This document shows positions 34,477-43,643 of a DNA stretch of 64,000 nucleotides, one piece after another. Position 1 is the first letter of the stretch. The number at the start of each line of letters is the position of its first letter. The DNA lies in contig CAKSBC010000004.1 in NCBI GenBank assembly GCA_934438085.1, positions 56,107 to 120,106 on the forward strand, read 5' to 3'. Position numbers and translations under genes: made by a program. Under the pieces are notes generated by a model. The model worked only from the letters and a program-made list of their open reading frames with translations. It ran no database searches and was not told the origin of the DNA. The stretch comes from an uncultured Lachnospiraceae bacterium. GTDB lineage: Bacteria > Bacillota > Clostridia > Lachnospirales > Lachnospiraceae.

Positions 34477-35747
34477 TGAAAAATAACAGCTTTAAGTTCG
34501 AAAATCATAAAAAGAATAAAGTCTCGGCGAGAAAAGGACAGGCGGCATTATTTGCCGCTGCCCTTTTATATACCGCAGCATACGGCAGTATAAACACCTT
34601 TGCAGACAGCGTAGCGGTGTATCCGGACATTAACAGTGAAGTTAAGAGTATCGGATCAGAGGTGAAGCAGACTAATAATTTCTCAAGAGGCTCCGAGGAA
34701 TGGAAAAGGCTTGAGGATAATGAGCTTAACTGGGACGAGATACCTGCTCTTATACATGAGTATAATGCAAATGTCATCACGAACAGAAGTGAGCTTTCAA
34801 AGGATGAACGCCGTTCAATGGACTCAGAAGAGGTGAGCAGCTATCTGCTTGATAAGGCATCTGATTACGAAAGTCAGGCAGATGCCATGGATGATGCTTC
34901 AGGAAAAGAGCTTGTTGCGGCTAATCTCAGGATACAGGCGAATAATTTAAGACGTCAGGCTGACAGCAATCTGGATGATTTTGATGTGGTCAAACTCAGC
35001 TATGAACAGATTGAAAAGCAGACAGTGCTCAGCGCTAAAACACAGTTTCTTGATTACTATACAGCGTTATTAAGTAAAGACAGCAGTGCATCTAACCTTG
35101 AGTATCTTGAAAGAGCTTACAACTCTGCAGTCAACAGGAAAAATGCCGCTGTGGGAACCGAGTTGGAGGTACTAACGGCAAAGCTTGCCTGGGATGATGC
35201 CAAAGCTAATGCAGTGACTTTGGATAATCAAATAAACGTAAACAGACAAAGTCTTATAGTTTCCTGCGGCTGGAAATATGATGCCGATGCAGTTATCGGC
35301 AAGCTTCCGGAGTATGATGCTCAAACTATAGCAAATGTCAACTACGAGGAAGATAAGAAAAAGGCAGAGGTAGCAAATATTACACTTAAGATAGATAATA
35401 TCAGAGTTAAAAATGCTTCGGATTCAGGCTATCAGACGCTTGTAGAAGAGCAAAAAACAAATCTGAAAAAAGACTCAGACAGCTTTGGCATTAATTTTAA
35501 AGCTGCCTATGACGGACTTGTAAATGCTGTGACCGCTTATAATAATGCGGTTGGCGCAAAGGCAAACAGTGATAAGGATCTTAATTATGCCAATAAGCAG
35601 TATGCACTCGGAATGATCAGCAAGGTTGAGCTTATGAAGGCTGAAAACAGTGCTGTTGCAGCTGAAGCATCAGTAAGCTCAGCATATAACCAGATGGTAT
35701 TGGCAAGAGTTAAATATGATGCGGCTGTAAATGACGGTATTCTCTGA
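34476..35747 (+). CDS. TolC-like exported coiled-coil protein, first copy
   Basis: 423 residues. A basic N terminus and a hydrophobic segment (about 22-43) act as signal peptide or anchor, and the rest is predicted helical coiled coil rich in Ala, Lys, Asp and Asn. NELNWDEIPALIHEYNANV near the start and LEVLTAKLAWDDAKANAVTLDNQINVNRQ-like repeats recall the internal repeats of TolC/OEP proteins. It shares the block SCGWKYDADAVIGKLPEYD with the next gene. Its ATG overlaps the pump stop codon (TGATG), strongly suggesting it is the third component of the efflux system. Confidence 0.65.
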   Translation: MKNNSFKFENHKKNKVSARKGQAALFAAALLYTAAYGSINTFADSVAVYPDINSEVKSIGSEVKQTNNFSRGSEEWKRLEDNELNWDEIPALIHEYNANVITNRSELSKDERRSMDSEEVSSYLLDKASDYESQADAMDDASGKELVAANLRIQANNLRRQADSNLDDFDVVKLSYEQIEKQTVLSAKTQFLDYYTALLSKDSSASNLEYLERAYNSAVNRKNAAVGTELEVLTAKLAWDDAKANAVTLDNQINVNRQSLIVSCGWKYDADAVIGKLPEYDAQTIANVNYEEDKKKAEVANITLKIDNIRVKNASDSGYQTLVEEQKTNLKKDSDSFGINFKAAYDGLVNAVTAYNNAVGAKANSDKDLNYANKQYALGMISKVELMKAENSAVAAEASVSSAYNQMVLARVKYDAAVNDGIL

Positions 35748-35862
35748 TAAGAAACTAAGCAAAATATTAAGAGCTAATACTGCTGATACAGTGTGTTTTA
35801 AGGCTTGAATCCGATCGACTGCAGAAACTCTTAATTGATCACATTGCATGCATGGAGGGATA

Positions 35863-37098
35863 ATGAAAAAATTAAAAATCAGGATCTCAGCAATAGCGGC
35901 TGCTGTTACCGTATTGGTCTTTGGTGTCGGAACTGCCTATGCATACGGTCCGGGAGACAGCGGTATACCTGACGGTATAACAGCCGAGGCTTATACTGCG
36001 CTTAGTGATAATACTATTGAATGGTCTGAAATATCTGATCTTATCAAATACCGCAATCCTACATATAAAACATATTCCGGAAAGGTTGATGAAACATTAG
36101 GAAGTATGAAAAATGCTGCGGCAGATACTATTTCAGGCTTAAAGGATCAACTTGATGATATAGATGATGCTGTGGATTCGATAAAAGAAGCGCAAAGAAA
36201 GCTTTTATCAAACGGCGGAAGCACCACAGATACCGCATATAAGAAGCTTGAGGAAAGCCTTGATCAGTCAAAAGTAATGAGAAAAGCTCTTAAATCAGGG
36301 CTTGAAAGCATCGGAAAGACAACAAGAAGCTTGACCTACGGAAAGAAGAATTCCGAGATCAGTCTTGCTCCGCTTAAAAATCAGCTTACGTCTGTAGTCG
36401 AAGGACTTGTTATATCCTACAAAACTCTTGAAACAAACAGAACAATGGCAGCAGAGCAGGTAGCTTTGTACGAAACCTTATACGGCACATATCAGTCTAT
36501 GGAACGAGAGCAGATGGCAACCGCACAGGCTCTGGCAGGCTATAAACAGAATCTGGACAGTGCAAAAGCCTCGCTTATGCAGCTTGATGCAGGTATGGCA
36601 CAGCTTAAGGCGAATATTCTTGTTCAGTGCGGATATGCTCCTGATGCTGACGTTTTAATAGCGGAGCCTCCTAAAGCAGACAGGAATTATTTGAGCGAAA
36701 GAGACATCGATGCTGACAGGAAAACTGCTATAGGAGCTGATTCATCTGTAAAAACAGCCGGAAAGGTCTCAAATTACAGCGGAGATGTTCTTAAATATCG
36801 AGATGCAAACTCAAATGCTGCGGAATCAGCAGCTAAGATCAGCTTTGATGATATATACAGCGGTCTCAAAAAACAGCTGATACTCTGCGATGCTTCAGAT
36901 ACATCGCTCAGGATAGCTGAGCTTACAGAAGCCTCAGCTGATACAAAAAACAGTCTGGGAATGCTTGGAAAAGGCGAATATGAAGGCCTTAAGATGCAGT
37001 ATATAGCAAGCCGTGCATCAGCCGGCATTAATGAACTCAATCTTTTGCAGGCAACGGAAAATTATAAATATGCAGTTTTAGGCATTATGGGAAGATAA
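35863..37098 (+). CDS. TolC-like exported coiled-coil protein, second copy
   Basis: 411 residues from the ATG at 35863, which follows GGAGGG by four bases (upstream in-frame ATG 35848 has no such site). A signal peptide (about 1-28, ending AYAYG) precedes coiled coil. Two blocks match the first copy in the same order: DNTIEWSEISDLIKYRNPTY against DNELNWDEIPALIHEYNANV, and QCGYAPDADVLIAEPPKAD against SCGWKYDADAVIGKLPEYD. It is thus a diverged paralogue. It lies 115 bases after the first copy and is the last gene before a strong terminator. Confidence 0.62.
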   Translation: MKKLKIRISAIAAAVTVLVFGVGTAYAYGPGDSGIPDGITAEAYTALSDNTIEWSEISDLIKYRNPTYKTYSGKVDETLGSMKNAAADTISGLKDQLDDIDDAVDSIKEAQRKLLSNGGSTTDTAYKKLEESLDQSKVMRKALKSGLESIGKTTRSLTYGKKNSEISLAPLKNQLTSVVEGLVISYKTLETNRTMAAEQVALYETLYGTYQSMEREQMATAQALAGYKQNLDSAKASLMQLDAGMAQLKANILVQCGYAPDADVLIAEPPKADRNYLSERDIDADRKTAIGADSSVKTAGKVSNYSGDVLKYRDANSNAAESAAKISFDDIYSGLKKQLILCDASDTSLRIAELTEASADTKNSLGMLGKGEYEGLKMQYIASRASAGINELNLLQATENYKYAVLGIMGR

Positions 37099-37104
37099 TT
37101 CATG

Positions 37105-37144
37105 AAAGATCTCTATACAAAAAAGTGTGCAGAGATCTTTTTTT
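37105..37144 (+). terminator. Intrinsic terminator of the efflux operon
   Basis: AAAGATCTCT (37105-37114) and AGAGATCTTT (37131-37140) form a perfect 10-bp stem, ending in a run of seven T residues. Confidence 0.9.
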
Positions 37145-37212
37145 ATACCTTCAGTGAGTCTGTATGACGTTCTGTTGGGCTGTTTGGCACATGATGACAG
37201 CGCCTTTAAGAA

Positions 37213-37241
37213 TTGACATAATAAATGATTAAAGCTATAAT
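37213..37241 (+). promoter_or_regulatory. rny promoter
   Basis: Full consensus sigma-A promoter: TTGACA (37213-37218), 17-base spacer, TATAAT (37236-37241). The predicted transcript has a leader of about 75 bases before the rny ATG. Confidence 0.85.
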
Positions 37242-37325
37242 TATTCATTGTGTATATTTGTATTCTATATGACAGTTTACATACATCGCACATTGACAGT
37301 TATATAAGGGAGAAGGAGATACAAG

Positions 37326-38870
37326 ATGATTGTTTATGTTGTTCTCATTCTTGTTGCAGTCATAGCCGCATTCATCGCATTTAAGATGGGCGGTTCATCG
37401 GCTGTGAAAAAGCAGGAAGAGAAAATAGGTACTGCCGAGACCAGAGCGAGGTCTATAATAGACGACGCTGTTAAGACGGCAGAGACCAAGAAGAGAGAAG
37501 CACTCCTTGAGGCTAAAGAGGAGGCTTTAAGACACAAGAATGAGTTTGAAAAAGAGCAGCGTGAAAGACGTAAGGAACTTCAGCAGCAGGAGCAGAGACT
37601 TCTGAAGAAGGAAGAGAACGCCGATAAGCTGCAGGCAGAGCTTTCAAAAAAAGAGAAGGAATTAAACTCTAAAGACAATACACTCAACAAGAAGGCGGAA
37701 GAGATAAAACAGCTCCATGCCGAGAAGGTCAGCGAGCTTGAGAGAATATCCGGACTTACCGCAGAGCAGGCCAGAGAAGAGCTTTTGAACTCAGTAAGAG
37801 ATGACATTAAGCATGACACAGCGAAGATCATAAGAGAATATGATAATATCGCTAAGGAAGAGGCAGACAAGAAGGCTAAGGATTATATCGTAACAGCTAT
37901 TCAGAGATGCGCTGCCGACCATGTTGCCGAGACTACGGTTTCGGTTGTCCAGCTGCCTAACGATGATATGAAGGGCAGGATCATTGGACGTGAAGGTAGA
38001 AATATAAGAGCATTAGAAACGCTTACAGGCGTTGAGCTCATTATCGATGATACACCGGAGGCAGTAGTACTTTCCGGATTTGATCCAATAAGAAGAGAAA
38101 TAGCAAGAGTCGCTCTCGAAAAGCTGATACTTGACGGACGTATCCATCCTGCACGCATAGAAGAGACTGTTGAAAAAGCAAGAGTCGAGGTTGAGAATAC
38201 TATACGTGAGGAAGGTGAGGCTGCAGTTTTAGAGGTAGGAGTACACGGACTTAACCCTGAGCTTATAAAGCTCCTTGGACGTATGAAGTTCAGGACCTCT
38301 TACGGACAGAACGGACTCAAGCACAGCATAGAGGTTGCCCAGATAGCAGGACTTCTTGCTTCAGAGCTTGGCTATGATGTACGCATGGCAAAGCGTGCGG
38401 GACTTCTTCATGATATAGGTAAGGCAGTAGATCACGAGCAGGAAGGAACACATGTTCAGCTCGGTGTTGAGCTTTGCAAGAAGTATAAGGAGCCGGCAAT
38501 AGTTATAAATGCAGTTGAGTCACATCACGGCGATACTGCACCTACAAATCCTATATCATTCCTCGTAGCTGCAGCAGATGCTATATCAGCATCCAGACCG
38601 GGCGCGAGAAGAGAGTCTTTAGAGGCTTACACACAGAGACTCAGACAGCTTGAGGAAATAACCAATTCCTATGATGGAGTTGAAAAGTCATTTGCTGTAC
38701 AGGCAGGACGTGAGGTACGTATCATGGTAATACCTTCCGAGGTCAGCGAGGACGATATGGTCATTCTTTCAAGAGACATTGCAAAGAGGATCGAGGATGA
38801 AATGACTTATCCCGGACAGATCAAGGTCAACGTTATACGTGAGACCAGAGCAACAGCAACAGCTAAATAA
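37326..38870 (+). CDS. rny: Ribonuclease Y
   Basis: 514 residues, the normal length. An N-terminal membrane helix (1-21) is followed by a long charged coiled coil (about 30-200), a KH domain with GRIIGREGRNI (217-227), and an HD domain with LLHDIGKAVDHE (H362, D363) and ESHHGD. RNase Y is the membrane-anchored endonuclease that starts mRNA decay in many Firmicutes. The start follows AGGGAGAAGGAG. It has its own consensus promoter. Confidence 0.97.
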   Translation: MIVYVVLILVAVIAAFIAFKMGGSSAVKKQEEKIGTAETRARSIIDDAVKTAETKKREALLEAKEEALRHKNEFEKEQRERRKELQQQEQRLLKKEENADKLQAELSKKEKELNSKDNTLNKKAEEIKQLHAEKVSELERISGLTAEQAREELLNSVRDDIKHDTAKIIREYDNIAKEEADKKAKDYIVTAIQRCAADHVAETTVSVVQLPNDDMKGRIIGREGRNIRALETLTGVELIIDDTPEAVVLSGFDPIRREIARVALEKLILDGRIHPARIEETVEKARVEVENTIREEGEAAVLEVGVHGLNPELIKLLGRMKFRTSYGQNGLKHSIEVAQIAGLLASELGYDVRMAKRAGLLHDIGKAVDHEQEGTHVQLGVELCKKYKEPAIVINAVESHHGDTAPTNPISFLVAAADAISASRPGARRESLEAYTQRLRQLEEITNSYDGVEKSFAVQAGREVRIMVIPSEVSEDDMVILSRDIAKRIEDEMTYPGQIKVNVIRETRATATAK

Positions 38871-38880
38871 AATATTAATT

Positions 38881-38927
38881 AGGGACTGTCACACCGGCGG
38901 CGATAGACTGAAGGTGTGGCAGTCCCT
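38881..38927. repeat. Long hairpin after rny
   Basis: AGGGACTGTCACACC (38881-38895) pairs with GGTGTGGCAGTCCCT (38913-38927) in a 15-bp stem with one G-T pair. GTCAACG follows instead of a T-run, so it is not a standard intrinsic terminator; murC begins 24 bases later. Confidence 0.6.
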
Positions 38928-38950
38928 GTCAACGTTATAAGGAAATAAAT

Positions 38951-40330
38951 ATGTACCAGATAGATTTTAATAAACCGATAAGTGTTCATTTTATAGGCAT
39001 AGGAGGCATCAGCATGTCAGGCCTTGCCGAGATATTGATGAATGAGGGCTTTAAAGTCAGCGGATCGGATATGAAACAATCTGAGCTTACGGATACGCTT
39101 AAAGCAAAAGGGGCAAAGATTGAGATAGGACAGAGAGCAGAGAATATCAAAGAGCCGGATCTTGTGGTTTATACAGCTGCAATACATCCGGATAACCCTG
39201 AGTATGCTGCTGCTGTTTCAAAGAATATTCCTATGCTTTCAAGAGCTGAGCTTTTGGGTGAGATAATGGCAAACTATACCGAGGCTGTTAATATTGCCGG
39301 AACTCACGGAAAGACCACGACCACCTCCATGATAACGGATATGGTGCTCGAAGCCAAGAAGGACCCTACTGTAACAGTAGGAGGAATGCTTGATGCTATT
39401 GGAGGCAATATCAGGATAGGCAAGAGAGATCTTTTCATAGCAGAGGCATGTGAGTATACCAACAGCTTTTTAAGCTTCCATCCGACACTTGCTGTGATCT
39501 TAAACATTGAAGCCGATCATCTTGACTTTTTCAAGGATATTGATGATATCAGAGCAAGCTTCAGAAAATTTATACATACTCTTCCTCAGAATGAAAAGGG
39601 ATTTCTTGTTATCAACGGAGACATTGATGATATAGATTATTTCACGAAGGATCTTGGCTGCGGTTTTGTAACATTCGGAAAGAACAAGGGCTGTGATTAT
39701 ACCGCTGAGGACATAAGCTTTGATGAGAAGGCCTGTGCTTCATATACTCTTGTCAAAAACGGAGTAAAGACAGTAAGAGTGGAGCTTTCTGTCCCTGGAG
39801 AGCACAATGTCTTTAATTCACTTGCAGCTATAGCTTCGGCAGAAAGAATGGGTATAGACATCAAAACTGCGGCAGCAGCATTGGTTAAATATAACGGAAC
39901 CAAGAGACGCTTTGAATACAGAGGATCTGTAAACGGCGTCGATATCATTGATGATTATGCTCATCATCCGCAGGAGATAGAAGCTACACTTAAAGCAGCA
40001 AAGCTTTATCCGCATAAAAAGATAAGAGTTATATTCCAGCCTCACACCTATACAAGGACAAAGGCGCTTTTGAGAGACTTTGCAGATGCGCTTATGCTTG
40101 CCGATGAAGTTATTTTGGCAGACATCTATGCAGCAAGAGAAAAGAATACCGTCGGAGTGAGCTCAAACGATATAGCTGAGCTTATAAATGCGCACGGAGG
40201 CAATGCAGGATATATTCCTGATTTTGATAAAATAATTGAGTATGTTTTGAAACATACAGAGCCGGGAGATTTGTTGATAACTATGGGAGCCGGAAATGTC
40301 GTAGATATAGCCGACAGGCTTACACGCTGA
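38951..40330 (+). CDS. murC: UDP-N-acetylmuramate--L-alanine ligase
   Basis: 459 residues. First amino acid ligase of peptidoglycan precursor synthesis, adding L-Ala with ATP in the cytoplasm. FIGIGGISMSGLAEIL (14-29) binds the UDP-sugar, GTHGKTTTT (117-125) is the ATP loop, and NGTKRRFEYRG and DDYAHHPQEI in the last domain are typical of MurC. The ATG is preceded by TAAGGAAATA. Confidence 0.97.
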   Translation: MYQIDFNKPISVHFIGIGGISMSGLAEILMNEGFKVSGSDMKQSELTDTLKAKGAKIEIGQRAENIKEPDLVVYTAAIHPDNPEYAAAVSKNIPMLSRAELLGEIMANYTEAVNIAGTHGKTTTTSMITDMVLEAKKDPTVTVGGMLDAIGGNIRIGKRDLFIAEACEYTNSFLSFHPTLAVILNIEADHLDFFKDIDDIRASFRKFIHTLPQNEKGFLVINGDIDDIDYFTKDLGCGFVTFGKNKGCDYTAEDISFDEKACASYTLVKNGVKTVRVELSVPGEHNVFNSLAAIASAERMGIDIKTAAAALVKYNGTKRRFEYRGSVNGVDIIDDYAHHPQEIEATLKAAKLYPHKKIRVIFQPHTYTRTKALLRDFADALMLADEVILADIYAAREKNTVGVSSNDIAELINAHGGNAGYIPDFDKIIEYVLKHTEPGDLLITMGAGNVVDIADRLTR

Positions 40331-40333
40331 TAA

Positions 40334-40351
40334 TTATCCACCTTATCAACA
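40334..40351 (+). promoter_or_regulatory. Tandem near-consensus DnaA boxes upstream of dnaD-dnaC
   Basis: TTATCCACC (40334-40342) and TTATCAACA (40343-40351) each differ from TTATCCACA by one base and abut directly. A third copy, TTATCAACA, is at 40431-40439. DnaA binding is an inference. Confidence 0.3.
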
Positions 40352-40363
40352 TTATAAACATTG

Positions 40364-40392
40364 AATCCACCGTCTGAGACGGTGGATTTTTT
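40364..40392 (+). terminator. Intrinsic terminator after murC
   Basis: AATCCACCGTC (40364-40374) and GACGGTGGATT (40378-40388) form an 11-bp stem with loop TGA, running into six T residues. Confidence 0.9.
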
Positions 40393-40522
40393 ACGCTCTG
40401 AGAGCCTTGATTTAAGCGGTTTCGAGAAGCTTATCAACATTGCCAACAAGATAATTATGTAAACCAAACGGCTGTTTAAATATAAGACCTGATATGGTAA
40501 AATAAGCGGCACAGGAGTTTGA

Positions 40523-41404
40523 GTGGATATGAGTTGTACAGATAAGTTTCAGATAGATGCGACCATAGTCGCAAATGAGTTTATAGAAAAATATATGCCG
40601 GAGGCAAGCGGAGATTATGTGAAGGTTTATCTTTACCTGCTTAAGAATCGTGCTGCCGGAGTTGAGATATCTGCCATAGCAGATGCACTGCATATGACAG
40701 AGGGAGATGTCCGCAGAGCTATCAGATATTGGGAAGATAAGGGCATAGTTTCGGTCGGAAGAAAAGACGGCGGTAAGTTGCAGTCTGCAGTTGATAATGA
40801 AGAGCAGAATACATCATGCGCTGAGGCTGAAGCTATATCAGATGAGACGGTTTGTGAGAGCGTTGTTATTGAAGCTCAGACTGAGAAGATTGATTCCATT
40901 GATACCGATACAAAGTCTATGTCAGCCGACAATGATAATAAGCAGTCAGGTGCAGGCGTAAGTGAGCTTGAAGACGAACTCAGAAACCGCTATAAGAATA
41001 CAGCCGGCAAAGCTATACTTAATACACTCAGCGAGGATGAGGAATTCGGCCAGCTTCTTTTTATTGTGCAGAAATATAGGGCAAAAATACTTACAGAGCG
41101 TGAACAGGAGGTATTGGCATACCTCTATCACGGGCTGCATATTCCGTGCGAGGTCATAGATTATCTTGTAGCTTACTGTGTAGAAAATCAGCATAACAAT
41201 ATGCGTTACATTGAAAAAGTCGGTCTGGATTGGGCAAGAGCAGGCATCAAGGATGTAAGGGCTGCAAAAAGACGTACCTCAGAAATAGACAAAATGCGCA
41301 GAGATACAGCGAAGAAAAATACGGCAAGAGTAACCAGGCAGGGAATTACAAGAAATAATGATCTTGATGATTGGGTAAAAGCCCAGGTACTCGGCAAGCT
41401 GTAA
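40523..41404 (+). CDS. DnaD domain protein (primosome component)
   Basis: 293 residues. A winged-helix N-terminal half (about 1-90, YLLKNRAAGVEISAIADALHMTEGDVRRAIRYWEDKGIV) is joined by an acidic linker to a C-terminal DnaB_2/DnaD domain (about 155-230) ending YIEKVGLDWARAGI, the diagnostic block. DnaD-type proteins help load the replicative helicase at origins and stalled forks. A GTG start at 40523 is preferred because AGGAG lies five bases before it; ATG at 40529 is the alternative. The helicase-loader gene follows 12 bases later. Confidence 0.9.
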   Translation: MDMSCTDKFQIDATIVANEFIEKYMPEASGDYVKVYLYLLKNRAAGVEISAIADALHMTEGDVRRAIRYWEDKGIVSVGRKDGGKLQSAVDNEEQNTSCAEAEAISDETVCESVVIEAQTEKIDSIDTDTKSMSADNDNKQSGAGVSELEDELRNRYKNTAGKAILNTLSEDEEFGQLLFIVQKYRAKILTEREQEVLAYLYHGLHIPCEVIDYLVAYCVENQHNNMRYIEKVGLDWARAGIKDVRAAKRRTSEIDKMRRDTAKKNTARVTRQGITRNNDLDDWVKAQVLGKL

Positions 41405-41416
41405 GGAGAGCCTACG

Positions 41417-42421
41417 ATGTCTATAAGCAGAGAACATTACAATGAAATAATGCGCATAATTTCAGAAAGACATTTTGCGGCTGTCAGGGAAAAGAATGCA
41501 AGACAGGATGAAGTGTATGAGGCAGTACCTGCATTTAGAGTATATGATGAGAGGCTTTCTGAGTTAAGATCATTAGAGACCGAGGCAATGCTGCGTAAAA
41601 ACGGTGAGCGTGCAGAGGAGCTGAGAACTGAAAGAAAAAAGCTCAGTGAGAAAAAAAACAAGCTGCTGATATCTTCGGGTTATCCTGAGGATTATCTGAA
41701 CATACATTACCACTGTGCGGCCTGCGGCGATACCGGATTTATAGGGAGCGAAAAATGCGGATGCTTTAAGCAGCTGGAATCAATTATGCTCAATCGTGAG
41801 TCTGGACTTCCGTCACTTATGGAAAGAGAGAATTTCTCGACCTTTGATATGAGTGTATTTGATAATGAAAGGCCTATAGAGGAGCTCCTGCCAAAAAGGA
41901 TAACGCAATATGAGTATATGAAGGGGCATGTGCTGCCGCGTATAAAAAAGTATCTGGACAGTTTTGAAGCAGAGGGCAGTCATAATATTTTACTGTTCGG
42001 ACCTGCGGGCACAGGAAAGACCTTTTTAAGCAATTGCATTGCAAAGGCTCTTATAGAAAGACAGCATTCAGTCGTTTATGAAAGAGCAGGAGACATGTTC
42101 AGAGCTATGTCAAAGGCGGAATTTGCAAACGGCAAAAATGATGATGCTGACTATATAGGACATCGAGTTACAGAATGTGAATTACTTATACTTGACGATC
42201 TTGGCACTGAGTTTTCCACCGAATATACAAGGTCAAGGCTTTATTCCATAATTTCAGATAGACTTTCATATGGATTATCTACTATAATATCTACGAATAT
42301 GTCTATGAATCAGATCTGCTCCGATTACGGAGAACGTATAAGTTCAAGATTTATGGGGCAATATATGCTGCTTCCGTTTTACGGCACAGACTTAAGAGTT
42401 ATAAAGAGTAAAGGGGTATGA
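41417..42421 (+). CDS. DnaC/DnaI-type helicase loader ATPase
   Basis: 334 residues. The N-terminal region is a helical coil, followed by a likely zinc site C100-AAC103-GDTGF-C114-GC116. The AAA+ domain has Walker A GPAGTGKT (195-202) and Walker B LLILDDLGTEF, with the arginine-containing SSRFMGQY later. It probably loads the replicative helicase together with the adjacent DnaD protein. AAGGAGAG precedes the ATG. Confidence 0.92.
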   Translation: MSISREHYNEIMRIISERHFAAVREKNARQDEVYEAVPAFRVYDERLSELRSLETEAMLRKNGERAEELRTERKKLSEKKNKLLISSGYPEDYLNIHYHCAACGDTGFIGSEKCGCFKQLESIMLNRESGLPSLMERENFSTFDMSVFDNERPIEELLPKRITQYEYMKGHVLPRIKKYLDSFEAEGSHNILLFGPAGTGKTFLSNCIAKALIERQHSVVYERAGDMFRAMSKAEFANGKNDDADYIGHRVTECELLILDDLGTEFSTEYTRSRLYSIISDRLSYGLSTIISTNMSMNQICSDYGERISSRFMGQYMLLPFYGTDLRVIKSKGV

Positions 42422-42422
42422 T

Positions 42423-43643
42423 ATGGGAGAAGAGAAGGAAATATTTTCCAGATCAAGTGATTACGAGGTGGAGACTGTACCTGTAGGTCCTATAGGAATA
42501 GTTCCTATGAAAGGCACCGAGGGCATGGCCGGAGTTATAGATTCCTTCCTTGTCGGATGGAGAAATGAAAGATTAAAGGACGAAAAAAATCAGCTTGCGT
42601 TCAAGGGCTATAATAAGGATTCGTATATAGTAGATTATGATGTTCCGAGATTTGGCTCAGGAGAAGGCAAGGGTGTTGTTAACAGCACAGTAAGAGGCCA
42701 TGATCTTTATTTCCTTGTGGATGTTACCAATCATTCCATAAGCTATTCAATGGGCGGAATGCAGAATCATTATTCGCCTGATGATCACTATCAGGACCTT
42801 AAGAGAGTAATAGCTGCAGCTGCCGGTCAGGCAAAGCGCATGACAGTCATAATGCCTTTCCTTTATGAAGGAAGAGTGCATAACAGGAAGAACAGAGAGT
42901 CTCTTGACTGTGCACAGATGCTTAAAGAGCTTGTAAGCATGGGCGTTGACAATGTAATAACTTTTGACGCTAATGATCCGAGAGTAGTTAATGCTATTCC
43001 GCTCAGCAGCTTTGATACTATCTCACCGTCATATCAGTACATAAAGGCTCTTTGCAATAAGTACGATGACATTATCATTGACAGCGATCATCTCATGACT
43101 ATAAGCCCGGATGAATCAGGAATGAGCCGTGCGATATATCTTGCAAACGTACTCGGCGTTGATATGGGTATGTTCTACGAGAGAAGAGATTATACAAAGG
43201 TAGTGGATGGAGTTAACCCGGTAGTTGCTCATGAATATCTCGGAGCTTCCGTAGAGGGTAAGGATGTCATCATTGTTGATGACATGATTTCTTCAGGAGA
43301 CAGCATTCTTGATGTCGCAAGACAGCTGAAGCTCAGAAAAGCCAAGAGAGTATTCTGCTGCGTCAGCTACGGACTCTTCACAAACGGCCTGGCAATGTTT
43401 GACGAGGCTTATGATAATGGCATAATCGATAAGGTATTTACTACAAACCTTATATATCAGTCTCCTGAGCTTGTTTCAAGAAAATGGTATGCTAATGTTA
43501 ACATGGGTAAATATGTGGCTCTGCTCATAGATTATCTTAACCATGATGATTCTATCAGCGCGCTGCTTACACCTACTGACAGAATCAACCGTTTCCTTAC
43601 AAAATATAAGGAAAGACAGAGGAAGAAAGGCATCATTGAGTGA
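42423..43643 (+). CDS. prs: Ribose-phosphate pyrophosphokinase, long divergent form
   Basis: 406 residues, about 90 more than standard PRPP synthetases. It should convert ribose 5-phosphate and ATP to PRPP. Family landmarks are NSTVRGHDLYFLVD (87-100), the catalytic flexible-loop region RVHNRKNRES (151-160), FDANDPRV and the PRPP-binding loop VIIVDDMISSGDS (282-294). Extra sequence lies at the N terminus (about 60 residues) and near the ribose-binding half. It begins one base after dnaC, so nucleotide supply is coexpressed with replication loading. A second, standard copy may exist elsewhere in the genome. Confidence 0.85.
   Translation: MGEEKEIFSRSSDYEVETVPVGPIGIVPMKGTEGMAGVIDSFLVGWRNERLKDEKNQLAFKGYNKDSYIVDYDVPRFGSGEGKGVVNSTVRGHDLYFLVDVTNHSISYSMGGMQNHYSPDDHYQDLKRVIAAAAGQAKRMTVIMPFLYEGRVHNRKNRESLDCAQMLKELVSMGVDNVITFDANDPRVVNAIPLSSFDTISPSYQYIKALCNKYDDIIIDSDHLMTISPDESGMSRAIYLANVLGVDMGMFYERRDYTKVVDGVNPVVAHEYLGASVEGKDVIIVDDMISSGDSILDVARQLKLRKAKRVFCCVSYGLFTNGLAMFDEAYDNGIIDKVFTTNLIYQSPELVSRKWYANVNMGKYVALLIDYLNHDDSISALLTPTDRINRFLTKYKERQRKKGIIE

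Noticed and set aside
40331..40522. Replication origin
   Set aside because: Only three imperfect DnaA boxes, no dnaA/dnaN neighbours and no AT-rich unwinding repeats.
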